Positions 1 to 19,094 of a stretch of DNA of 64,000 nt are shown here, piece after piece. A program made the position numbers and the translations under genes. Location: contig NC_040021.1 in NCBI RefSeq assembly GCF_000972845.2, positions 12,800,908 through 12,864,907 on the forward strand. Reading direction: 5' to 3'. The notes under the pieces were generated by a model. That model was not told the origin of the DNA and did no database searches. It saw only the letters and a program-made list of their open reading frames with translations. This DNA comes from Larimichthys crocea. Lineage: Eukaryota; Chordata; Actinopteri; Sciaenidae. Numbering within the stretch: the stretch's first letter is position 1; each line of letters begins with the position of its first letter.

Positions 1-2130
1 CAATTGAACATCTTTGTGTGTGAGTTAAAATCTTTTGAGAACCACATTTTCAGGGAAGTATCAGGTTTTCAATGAGGAAGAAGGAATAAGGAATAAATGA
101 CATTTTCATTTCAAGGTTTTGTTCTCTTTGTTTTTGTCAGAATATTTTATGTCTTCAAACATGTGAAGGGGATCTTTAAACGCAATGAATAAACCATGAC
201 GGTCTTCATCCAGTTGTCGCTGTCACACTGTTATCTGCAGTCTCCTCTGTTTTGTACTAAGACCAAACTATAAAGCAACATTTAAACTATGTGTTTCTAA
301 GTAGGCCAAAGTTTGAACAGCTCTGCCTCTATTTACAGCTCAACAATGGCCTCAGTGTGAACACTGACAACAACAAACACTTCAAATGCATTTTTGTACT
401 CGCACGCTTAATAATTTTAAGTCACTGTTAACTTTTAAAGCGGCCAGAAGATTGTACTGTGCGCGACAAACGCGTAAAGGGATGCAACAAGTGTTTAGGA
501 TGAACCCAGCTCATTTCCAAAAATAAATAAAAACGTGAGTCTTACCGTGTCCGTCATTCTTCACGGAACAAACACAACTCTTGCAGGTGTCTGTCCTCAT
601 CGACTTTCGGTTTCCGTGGCTTGCAAGCTGCCTCCGATACACCCTGCGAGGAGTGCAGAGCCCTGGGGCGCAGGCCAATGGTGTCGCTGGGTTTTGGAAA
701 CTCCTCCCGCATATTGTATGTGCGGGCCTTTGCTCTCTAATAACCTCCACTAACACTCACACTATAGTGCATGATGGGGTGCAGAGCAAAGGCAAACTGC
801 TGAGTTGGGGCTGCTTGCAAAAAGACAAACAGGTCTGTCTGGACAAGATGACATATGGGCTGTGTTTCTGTGCAAGTTATAAATCATCAGTGTTAAGATT
901 TCATACTAAGGAGTTGGGAATATTTAATTCATTTTGCATTTATTCATGAACATATCTTTAAAGGACCAGTGTGCAGGATTTAGTGACATCTAGTGGTGTA
1001 GTTGCTGATTGCAACCCCCTCTCCTTCCTAGCATGACTGAAAAACTACACTGGACTACAATGGAAATTTAATTTGTCCTTTCTGGGCTACTGTAGAAACA
1101 TGTCGGACTCTGTGGAAGAGGACCCACAGCACAGTGTCTGTAGATATAAAAGGCCCTTTCTAAGGTAACCAAAACACAGTGACTCTTATTTTCAGGTGAT
1201 TATACGCTAGTGAAAATATATGAAAAAATATATTAAGTTAAGTTAATGTTAATGTAAGTTAATGTGTGAGCTAATCATTTCAATTAATCCTGTCCTATCC
1301 AGGATATTCTGTAAATAGAGCCCCCTAAATCTGACACACTGGACCTTTAAATGTCATGGACACTCATGTTTGATGAAAACAATATAAAAGTTCCCTCTAT
1401 GGTGACCCAATGTTTAAGAAAACATGATGCAGGGCCCTCTAGGGTGCCCTACCAGTCTATAAAAACACTGCTTTACATGAAAATGAGTTCTAAATGGTTA
1501 AAAATATATATATTCTTATTATTTGTGTATGCTGGTTTCCCACTGCAAACAGCTGGCACCCTCTATATATATATTTATTTTTTTGGCCCTTGCCCCTCAG
1601 ACAGCCTGTATTAAAGAGCAATTCATCAAACTAATTGCAGTTGATTTAGTTAATTGCTCATAAACTGAGTAAATATTTATGAACATAGAGGCTAGAAAGA
1701 TGAGGCCTGCTGACGTAAATCTGCAGCCTGTCAGCCTCCACCCACTCTCCATATCTGTTTATCTAGCAGCCTGATGCGTTACACTGATGGCAGACAAGTA
1801 AAGAGATTCAAGATGGCTGATGCTTTTAGTGGAGCTCCTCGAGAGCTTCAGAGGTGAGAATGTTGTTTTTAAGATCAAGAACAAACGTTGGTTAAAAACA
1901 GTAAAACACTGTCAGGGAGCATTTCATTGCACAATGAGTACTTTTACTTTTTGATACTTTGATACATTTTGATGATAATACTGACACATATTTACTTCCA
2001 GAGTGTTTACTGCCAGAGTGTGGTAGTAGTACATTTACTTAAGTAAAGGATCTGATAATTATTTTACTCTTGTATTCAAGTAAATGCAGAGGTCAATAGA
2101 CATTGACACACACACATACTAATTTACCAA
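1..2130. other. Gene-free flank
   Basis: No recognisable coding exon of a known family. The stretch is AT-rich. It holds one complete inverted-terminal-repeat element (957-1351) and, at about 1990-2090, a piece resembling the common fish repeat containing 'acatttacttaagtaaagg'. A short ATG reading frame ending in a splice-donor-like GTGAGA lies near 1813-1854 and is discussed as a finding. The poly(A) end of lpin1 appears to lie at about 2137. Confidence 0.6.
957..1351. repeat. Inverted-terminal-repeat element, copy 1 (complete)
   Basis: It begins TTTAAAGGACCAGTGTG and ends CACACTGGACCTTTAAA, so the ends are nearly perfect inverted repeats about 17 bp long. It has no coding capacity and is about 395 bp long, which fits a MITE-like non-autonomous DNA element. 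Four further full or partial copies lie in this window (15885, 20562, 36667, 51091). The superfamily was not assigned. Confidence 0.8.
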
Positions 2131-2136
2131 GGCATT

Positions 2137-3666
2137 TTTATTGTGTTTGATTACACCAATTGTAACAGTGAACTGGTCAACAGAAGAGGAGGGAGTAAAT
2201 GAACAAACATGATTATTAATAATTCACAGTTAAGGCAAAGATAACACGCGTTCAGGCTATTTCAGCTCTTTCATGGAAAGAATAACAAGAGTGCTAAAGC
2301 TTTATATACACACACACACATCCTCTTTCATGAACTTACACACGCGTACTGTGATTGATACTGTTCAGGTGGTTATATTCACAGGTCACAATAATAGCAG
2401 CTCCTGCTCATATACTGCATGTGACCTCATGTTCTTTTCTGTGGGGGTTATAAAACATACAGATCCCTTTTTGATTCACTGTCCTCTCTAAATTGTGGAG
2501 ATTCTGATAAGATTTTTCAGATCTGGGTTTTGTTCTCTTTAAGTGAAGAAGGAAATGGTAGTAACAGTACACTAAATGAACCAATGGGTGCAAGTGTAAG
2601 CTACAAATATCAATCAGTATCTAATCAGATGAGTACATAAAATATACTTAATGGCATGTATGAAAATGAGCATAAACCTTAGAGAAAGGAACAGTCACAT
2701 AGACCGGATGATATCTGTGTTATTGTATGAAATGTAACTGCGTGGATAAATTAAAAGACGTTTCACAAAGGTCACCACAGAAATGACGTTCTGATCACAA
2801 CACACACACACTGTGTGATTTCAATAGAAAAATAAAAACAGAATTCAGCAATCCGCCTCACAGTTGCTGTTGATTTTGAGAGAAAACCGATGGTTATTAT
2901 GACCTATAAAAACGTTGTTCTCTTCAGCAACAATAAATATTCAATTTGTTTTCATGACGTACCTCATGTCAGGATTCTCGTCCTCGACACATTATGATAT
3001 CAAGCTACACGGACAATCATTCATTCATTGTGCTCTGGTAATACATGTCAGTGTACTATATAACTAATACTCAAACACAGTAATAGATTACACGCGCACA
3101 CACTTGTTGCTATAAAGTGAAATTAGCCTGCATGTATATATATCTGCATTTCCATGCTGATTGAGGATTCGTAACAGTCTTGACTGGAAAAGTTCAGAGT
3201 AAGAAAATAAATTCTACATTGAGTGTTTGGCACAAGTTGAAGTAACTTGCTCTCTGATATCTGCACAGTGTGTTCTGTATGATGCACTTGTCAACAGATA
3301 CCATCAGTATATTGTCTGTTAAATACAGTTTGCATCTGTCTGCATATATAGATTAGAAAGTCTAGCTACTGAAGTCACTTACTCAAAAATAATATATATG
3401 CTAAGCTGCCTGAATAAATTACTATACTTTCTCATATACATACATCTAGTCAGAAGGCTACAGACTCCTTCTTTTCATAAAAGTGCGCTTACATCCATCT
3501 TGTGCGTTATATTCACAGCAGATTAGCTGTCCACTAAAAGTGCTCCACCATCTACAAAGATCTACAGATTTACATGACACACATCCACACAAATGAGTGC
3601 TAGATCTCAGGCACACCATCAGTCAGTCAGTGCCTGTGAAGGAGCTGCTCAGCAGGCCACAGGTAG
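2137..3666 (-). other. lpin1: lpin1 3' untranslated region with poly(A) signal
   Basis: This is the minus-strand sequence following the lpin1 stop codon (3667-3669). The only AATAAA hexamer seen on the minus strand in this stretch is at 2142-2137, giving a 3' UTR of about 1.5 kb. The end point is inferred from that signal alone and no transcript data were available. No coding feature was seen inside it. Confidence 0.55.
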
Positions 3667-11373
<7,707 letters not shown>

Positions 11374-12909
11374 GGTCTGGCGGGTCTGGTGGAGGGGACA
11401 GAGAAGGTCGGACAAGAGACAGAAGAAATGAAACTACATCCATACCAAAGGTCTACTTGAATCACCTTGTCGTGATCACTAAGCTCCACAAGAGTGGACG
11501 TAACCATGCCTCAAACTCAGTGAACCTCCAATGAAAGAGGTGTTTATGAACTGGCATCTGCTGTGCCATTCTGAAGGCATGGGCTGAAGTTACTCTAATA
11601 CTCTGATCTGAAATCAGTTTTGGGAGTGCACTATGACTGGTGCAGCTAAGGAAAGAGGACATGGATGGCTTTTTCCCGTCAGTACTCTTGTTATTTGTCC
11701 CAGGACAGTCTGTGGCCTACATACTGTAGAAAGAACCTGTTGCCACTTTGACCTTCGCACCCTCTTCTCTCCTTCCTGATAAGTCTGGAAATCCTATCCG
11801 ACTTTTTTCCACTCAGCAACCCTACACAACAGAGGTCAAAGCACAAACTAAGTGAGATGCCATAACCCAGCGTGGTGTGTATTGGCTGAGCTAAACCAAG
11901 ATGTCGTGGGAACTATGGCAAAACACCTAGGCAATGTATTCATAGGGATGTGAGAATGTCGACAATGCAAACGTCTTTTGACGGCAACGCTGTTACGCAA
12001 GAACCGGACTGTGAGTGACTAAACACGTTAGTCTGAGAATGTTGATCGTTCATCTCATTGTACGTCATTATTATAATTAATGTTTCTGGTTTGATGACGA
12101 CAACCAAGTAACAAATCTTTGTTTTTTTCACAGTCCTTAAAGCGCCTGAAAACCGATTTAATTAATCAGCTTCTGAATATTAAGTGTTAACTGTTTGGTG
12201 GTAATTACAAAATGAGCTTTGTCTTGTTGTCTCACTGGTCTGAAGAGGAAGTAGACTCATCACTTCATCATTGACAGACCAGACGGAGCAACTTTTGTAG
12301 TCATGGAGAAAACCTTCATTTTGAAGGAGGAAAAACACACTCCTACCCTTTTGTTGTAGTAGTCCTGTTTCTCTTTACATAATTACGACTCATGAACGAC
12401 TTTCTGTTTGATAATTTTTGAAACAAGCTAAGTTTACTGACCAAAGACTTTCAAGGCGAACATTGAAAAACACAAAGAAAATGATCTTTTGTTCTGTCTG
12501 ATATCCAATCAATATATAAGACTCACATCATCTGTGCCACAACATGGATACAATTCCTAACTTTTCCTTTCTAGAATTGATCCAGTGTTTATGTATTTGT
12601 CTGTGTCATGATCCTCTCGCATCTTTCCCACTAGTCGTGACTGCTCAGCTCTAAAATATGAGTCATTATGTGATTAGCTAGCAAAACACTTTATTATTTA
12701 CAGAGCATTACCATCTCAAGATAAAGAAGACATGGAAAACATCTTAGTTAGCGTGTCTATTTAACTTTCTCTCTGCTGGTGTCATATAATTTATAGATTA
12801 TTTACGTTTCTATGGTGCAAACACCAATGGCCAAACATGATCCCATCTGCATAGTTTTCAAGACTCCTTGGAGTTTGCAGTTGTTCAATAACATGGAGGG
12901 GGGGGGTTC

Positions 12910-12918
12910 TGACCTTGA
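12910..12918 (-). promoter_or_regulatory. Candidate ERR response element (TCAAGGTCA)
   Basis: Plus-strand TGACCTTGA is the complement of TCAAGGTCA, the classical extended half-site bound by ERR-family receptors. It lies in lpin1 intron 1, about 1.2 kb downstream of the inferred start. About two matches to TNAAGGTCA are expected by chance in 64 kb, so a single match is weak; the pairing with 13120 is what makes it notable. Confidence 0.4.
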
Positions 12919-13119
12919 CTCAGTTGGCAATGGGCCCCAAAAACGATTGCAGCAACAGGGAAGAAAGGTTTGGAACAATGCCAACATATCCCCCCCTTTG
13001 AGCACGTGATCGGGACAAGAGGCCCCTTACAGAGGAACAGGAGCCCTAATTTTAGAGCGGTAGATGAATCAGGGGAGCCATAACAATGTCTGTCTATGTA
13101 AAACACAAACTCTTATAGA

Positions 13120-13128
13120 TGACCTTCA
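13120..13128 (-). promoter_or_regulatory. Candidate ERR response element (TGAAGGTCA)
   Basis: Plus-strand TGACCTTCA is the complement of TGAAGGTCA, a second exact match to TNAAGGTCA, 210 bp from the one at 12910 and in the same orientation. It lies in lpin1 intron 1, about 1 kb from the inferred promoter. Confidence 0.4.
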
Positions 13129-13929
13129 CCATCTTTAATTATTCATTTCACTTTTCACTGAGGCGTTGAGTTACAGAGCTGCTTGCAAGCAAACACAGCT
13201 GATTTATGAAAGCAGAGGACTTTCAGTGTGTGTGTGTGTGTCAACACTGCTACACACAAATACATCCAAAAATAGATTTTCTTATGTTACAGATGAAACA
13301 AAAAGAAGAACGTCTAAAAAAAAATGCTGACAGCAGTGTTTGGTTTCAAAAAAGCGTGGATGATATTCAATTACTTTGAGAGATCTGGGATCTTTTTTTT
13401 TTCAAAGCCAGATATTTGTGTTTAACTGTGGTATGCTCATTGGTTTAATGGATTTACAAGCTGCAGTTATAATTTCCTTGCAGGCTGGAATCTAGCTGAA
13501 CCACTCAGGAGACAATGTGTTGTAAACACTCTTTCATTTACCGCAAAGTCTCATTAGTCCCATAATACTACACGGAAATACTACACTCGCAAAAATATAA
13601 TCTACTCTCCTCCTGATCATTTAAGAAAGTAAAAGCCTCAGCAATTAAGTGGAAAGTGTAAGTGAAGTGTTATTAGTTTAATTAACTAATGACAATACAT
13701 GCTTCACAACATCACAACCACACATTTAAAAAGGAAATGCATCTTTAAATCCAATAGACAGGTTAAAAAGCTGACTCATAACATGACAGGGCATCTTGAA
13801 AATCTTACTTATGAATGATAAACGTTTAATTACTATAAAGCCATATTATTGATAATACCAGATAAGTACAAATGTGTGAAACCATTAAGGCAGGCGCGGT
13901 CAAATACGTGATAAAAACAGGGTCATACC

Positions 13930-14150
13930 TTTTTGCAGCGGAGTATGCCTTTGCCAAAAGCCTGGTGTCTCCTCAGCGGTGAATGACAGCACAACAACAC
14001 ACTATAGAAACGACATATCCCGACAGAGGTGGTGTCCGAGTGTGACCTGTTGTCATGGACTCACAGCAGCGATAAAAACACACTATTTAAGTGAACCCGA
14101 TACTCATCGGTGACAGTCTGCCTCTCTCTCTCTCTCACTGTCTCTAGCCT
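13930..14150 (-). other. lpin1: lpin1 non-coding first exon (inferred)
   Basis: The minus strand reads GCTGCAAAAAG followed by the donor GTATGACC at 13929. The upstream boundary is not known; it is set near the CT-rich initiator-like run at about 14123-14150. No in-frame ATG joins the coding frame from here, so the exon is treated as 5' UTR. Confidence 0.5.
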
Positions 14151-14230
14151 TGTCAGTGTATGACATCATCCGCAGCTGAAACCCGAAAACCCGCCCGCGG
14201 ACCAATCAGCGTCGAGCTTTTGAGTTGCTA
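14150..14230 (-). promoter_or_regulatory. lpin1: lpin1 core promoter region with CCAAT and GC boxes
   Basis: A CCAAT box (14202-14206, with ATCAGC following) lies beside a GC box, CCCGCCCGCGG (about 14190-14200), and a CRE-like TGACATCA at 14161-14168. These are immediately upstream of the inferred first exon on the minus strand. Mammalian LPIN1 is known to respond to NF-Y and SREBP; the CCAAT box is compatible with NF-Y. The assignment is by position and motif only. Confidence 0.5.
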
Positions 14231-14639
14231 AACTCATCGTTTCAGCTGCCACAGTGGCAACTAAAACACAGCAGCCACCGTGCCTTTACGTTGTTAGTAA
14301 AGCGTCAAATTGGCATTTATAAAGTGAAAGTTTGGCGTGTTTTATAGCTATATAGTCATAAAAAGCTATATATAGTTTATGCTTTATAGTCATTCCACAT
14401 AAAAAAAAGACGCTGCTTTCATTAAACTTGTCACTGCGTGTCTAAAACTGAATGAAACACAGTGAGTAACACGTTTTAAATGTTATATTTGAGCACAGTA
14501 TCACCACGCTTCAGTTTAAAGAGCACTGGAGTAAACTGTATCCCACAGCAACGCCGTGACGGCGGGAAGCAGTGGCGCTACGTCAGCGTTTGAAGTCAAC
14601 CAGTCAAGTCTGAAGCGTAAACTGTGCAGTGAGGTGATT

Positions 14640-14760
14640 TTTCCAGCCAATCACAGCGCGGCGTGAGGACACATGCGATGTTACCAGTTCAACCTGAGCC
14701 CCTGTAGTGAAACTGTCTGCTGTGAGGGAAGTGGTTGACTGAGGTCAGCCTTAACAAAAG
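14640..14760 (+). other. Possible divergent promoter and first exon with splice donor
   Basis: A second CCAAT box (14647-14651) in GC-richer DNA is followed about 110 bp later by AACAAAAG and a good donor, GTAATGTC, at 14761. This looks like a non-coding first exon read on the plus strand, away from lpin1. No downstream exon was found, so it may be a divergent non-coding transcript or chance. Confidence 0.25.
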
Positions 14761-15884
14761 GTAATGTCTGTATATCAGCAACAATTACAAACACATATGT
14801 AAAAATAGACTTTGATGCACTAAACAGATAATAACATAATAAATAAAGTAGACTGATTTTCTCTACTCATACATTAAATTATAGCCCAAACTATTCTGTA
14901 TCTCTTTCTGTGTGTATGTGTGTTTTTGACAGTAAATTACCTCTCTGTTTATGGTGTACCCCTAACCAGCCCAAATATTTTATAGGCTCCATGCTACAAC
15001 AGCTTCAGGTTACAACTCTTCAATTACAAGAGCCGGTTCATTCAGTGTGTGTGTGTGTGTGTGTGTGCGCATGAGAACTAATTGTTTTTCCATACTGTGT
15101 ATCTGGGGTGAATCAGAAAAGGAAGAATGTGTAATGTCTCTAAGGTTTTCTTTCCATCGTGGTCTGCTGAGGCCTTTGTGTTGTTATCTTGTACTCACAT
15201 TGTCATGTCATATCGGTCAATCAGTCAGTCAGATAAAAAAAAATATATAGACAAGATGATCTAGTCAAGCAGTGCATGTCACCATGTCACACTGTACAAT
15301 GTCAGAGCTGCTGTCTCATCTTGTACTTGTGCTCTGTGTGTGTGTGTGTGTATTTTACAGTTTGTAACCTTTGGGTCTGTTTAGTTTCAGTACTTGTTTG
15401 TTTCCTGAGAACTCTGTTTCATCAAATTACTGACATTTAGCGGTTTTATGAATGGATAGTTTCATGCAGGTTTCCCAGGATGATGAAGGATTTGAATGTT
15501 TGTTTAAAAATTAAAGGTGAAATCTTCCTTTGTGGGCTTCCTTCTTCTTAAGCTAAATAAACTATTTATAAACTCTCTTGGATTAGCTGAAAAATTCATC
15601 GTGACAAAGCTGAAAAAAACGGTGGTTTTACTTGAACTTGTGAAAACTTTTTAGAGATATGTAGTTCTCACAGGATTGCACTGGTACAAACATATTTTTA
15701 TATTTTATAGACGATGATGCATTGCTGTAGATTTAACTTCCTAAAAGTATATAAAGTACTGAGAGAGAAGCTCAACCATAAACACCTACAGCAGTAAAAT
15801 CAAAGAGTCACATGAATGCAGCAGTAATATTATATATAATAGTAAAACTGTAAAACATAGTTATGCATATTTCTATTCCATTAC

Positions 15885-15936
15885 TTCCATATTCTGTAGA
15901 TATAGCCTCCTAACTCTTACATACTGGACCTTTAAG
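15885..15936. repeat. Inverted-terminal-repeat element, copy 2 (end fragment)
   Basis: It matches the right end of the 957-1351 element: ATATTCTGTAGATATAGCC.. through ACATACTGGACCTTTAA. The left part is not clearly recognisable. Confidence 0.65.
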
Positions 15937-17157
15937 TAAGAGACTTTACTCTCAGAATTTTCACGGCATGGTACTTGGACTTCTTCCACCACCGCTCGAG
16001 CACCCTGAATGTACCATGTACATCATATTTGTTGCATTGCGCTAAACACGTCATCCTGATTACAATACGAATACAGTAATGATCATGTACTATAGGCATG
16101 CTGCATACCATTATAACTCAACACTAGCAGCACTAGTTGTCAGCCCATATTGGTATATACCGGCTGTCCACACATTAGTTTTTATGTCAGTGCAGCTGGA
16201 TTCTCCAAAGATATATGAGCCGCTCAGCTGCCCTTACACATGTTTCTAAGAACAAGCTGCCTTGCCAGGAAGAGCTGAACTCAGCTGATGAATCCTGGGC
16301 ACAGAACAGCACATGATAGCAGTTTCATTTTTAACATGTATGGTCAATGCCGTGAACAGTATCGGGCTACAACAAACAAGATGACATATGACTGTGTCAG
16401 TAAACCACTCAGCAACATTTAACAGTGAAGTAAAAGCATCTTCTTTTACATGCATTCACACAGGTGGCCTTATTCGGTACCTGTAGGTTGACCTTATCTA
16501 GCAGGAGTGTTTTGGCTGGTGTGGTCTCACACTCTGTTCAGCCAATCACAGCTTTGAGTAAATGGACCTGTAAGGTATGAGCTGACAGCCTCCTATGCAC
16601 CAATCATATTGAAGTAGGGCAACCAGTTGTTTACTCTGCATTCATATATACGTGGCAAAAATAGTAAAGTGATTTTTTTAAGGATGTTATTTTGAATCTG
16701 TGAGAGCTATCTGTGCACAAACACACAGTCAACATTTTACATGTCACACCTCTGATGCCTCACAAACCGGCTCAAGCCACCAAAAACACGAACAAGCACT
16801 AGTCATTCCGTTTAGGCGTCATCTCAGTTGACTCAGCAAGAGCAAGCAGCGCTTTAACAGATTTATTGCATAATCTTTCCTACACACTTGGTTGATACAA
16901 GGGAATCTGATTGGCTCAGGGTGTTCTGGCCTGAGAGTCATGAGATCAGACTGAAACATTAACTGGAACTGCCAAACGCTGGAACAGTGATTAAAAAGAA
17001 AAACTCTTTGTCCCTAATGAGTGAGATTATGAATGTCGGAGACAGGTTTCAAAAACCTCTTGGCTGAGCTATGGCTGTGAAAGGAGGAGAAAATGAGATG
17101 AACATTTTTCATTAACTCAGATTGAAAATGGGGATGTGAGAAATATAAGAATTCATA

Positions 17158-17159
17158 AA

Positions 17160-17236
<77 letters not shown>

Positions 17237-17250
17237 GTCTGTCTGTCTTC
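17158..17250. repeat. (CTAT)n tetranucleotide microsatellite ending in (CTGT)n
   Basis: About 20 CTAT units followed by four CTGT units. Such runs often mark the 3' end of fish retroposons, but no retroposon body is recognised beside it. Confidence 0.95.
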
Positions 17251-17286
17251 AGGCACACTGTAAACCAATCTGTCTGTAGATTTTAC

Positions 17287-17440
17287 GCTGAAAACTGCCA
17301 AAACCACGACAGTAAAAGACCGTAAAATATCCCATGAAGTACACAGTCATATTTCAAAACCTTTTTATATGCCATTTTCACTGTAATATTCAATGGCAGA
17401 TTTTATGGTCTTTTACTGACATGGTTTGGCAGTTTTTCAC
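17287..17440. repeat. Palindromic element (about 41 bp arms, 70 bp loop)
   Basis: The left arm, GCTGAAAACTGCCAAAACC.. (17287-17327), is the near-exact reverse complement of the right arm ..GGTTTGGCAGTTTTTCACC (17401-17442). The sequence resembles a frequent fish repeat that also contains 'tacggtaaaattctggc', which appears at about 17557-17573. It has no coding capacity and is probably a MITE. Confidence 0.75.
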
Positions 17441-19094
17441 CATAACTAAATCTACTGACCTTTTAAAACATGGAATAAAAAAGAACCTCAAACGTGAAAT
17501 CAACAGTACTCATATCCTTTTCCCATAATATTAGAAAAGCTTATACCGTATTTATTACGGTAAAATTCTGGCGACCACAACTGCTTTTTTTTACTGTATC
17601 AGTGCAGAGGCACAGTGACAATCACATACCTCTCGAAATCATATATTTTATTACAAAATCTTAAAGAAACAACAAGAATAAACATCCCAAAAATTGTATA
17701 ATAAAACTCACAAATTCATGTATGTTTGTCACTGAAGTCCAAAGTTTCACTTCACCTAATCAGTCTGTGTTGCAACCATGTTATTTTGTGTGACACATGC
17801 TTCTTATGAAATACCCTCAGACTCAGAAAACCACAGAAGGAATGACAAGATCGCCTGATCCATCAGGCTATCCCTCCACTTCGCTTCATCCCTCCATGTA
17901 CCCCCTTGTCTGTCCCCCTCACACCTCTTTCTCTTGCTCTCCCACCCAAGAGCAGATCGTCTTACAGGGGGGGATTATTGAAACACACACCAGTGGTCGT
18001 CTAAACGCCTGCCCTGTCCTGAGAACTGTACAGAACATGTTACTTTAAACACTGATATGTTCATTTTTAATAAAAACTGAACATTGAATGACATAAATGT
18101 CCTGCTCTGTGTTGCTGCCACTGTTTTTCCTCTGTGCATGTCTACATTTAAAAGCACAATCCTCCACCTTCTCACTTTTACATCCATTGATTGTGTTAAT
18201 CAACATGCACTTTCATTTACCCATAATTCATGCTTTTTTTTCTTGCACGCATGCACGCATCATTTTACCCAGCTCCAGGTGGTGTCAGTGGCATACTGCT
18301 CAACGGCCTCGTCCAACTCTTCATCATCCTCTGCTGATGTCATGTTTCCATAATGTGTTTGATCCCAGCTGCAGCTCTTTTTTTTTTCTTAACCAATGCG
18401 TGCGTCTGTGTATGTATGAAACTCTTCAAGTTCGGTCCCAGTCGAGAACGCGTGTCTTCACTCTGTGAGCATGTCAAGTGTCTGAGAGCTGGGTGCAAGT
18501 AGACAGCGTCTTACTAAATTTACCTGGGCCCCCTGGTTAGAAACCTGAGATGGTCCCAGAGTCCAGAGTGGTCAGTCATTCACCAGACCCTCTGACTTCT
18601 TTGACATTTGAGGAGGGGACACCTGTTAGGATTGTTTACCAGAATATTAGTATAAGTAAACTTCCTCACACGCATGATCACACAACACTCAGGCAACAAA
18701 TTACCCTTGGCACAGAGCTCCCCCTCCTAATGCATGCCTGACAGTTTTGTTCAATGTGTAAATTTCTCATTAGATAACACAGAGACGGTGACACCTGTTG
18801 TTGCTGTTGACCTCATGTTGACCATGGCAGTGCCGTCACACATTCAGAGAAGACCAGAGCACCTGTTGCATGGGGTGAACTCCAAGTCTCCCTGGTACCC
18901 AGTGATTCTTCAGGTGTAATTAATATGATACTGGTGCCACTGATGATTTTGAACTGGTGACCTTTGGTATAGTGACTGCTTGCAACCATGGCACCCACCT
19001 CTAATGTGAAGCCCTTTGAGAAAAAGTCTACACCGCCCTCCAGTGGTCAAAAATGGTGACTACATACAGATTTGGAATTAAGGGCCAAGAGATG

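Larger units (their letters stand above)
11386..13929 (-). other. lpin1: lpin1 intron 1 (within the 5' UTR)
   Basis: This 2.5 kb intron separates the non-coding first exon from the ATG exon. No coding sequence was recognised in it. It holds two matches to the ERR response element TNAAGGTCA, given separately, and a poly-G run near 12899-12906. The donor GTATGA at 13929 and the acceptor near 11386 are both canonical. Confidence 0.6.

Noticed and set aside
2273..2491. 72-codon plus-strand frame
   Set aside because: Falls in the inferred lpin1 3' UTR, without family match.
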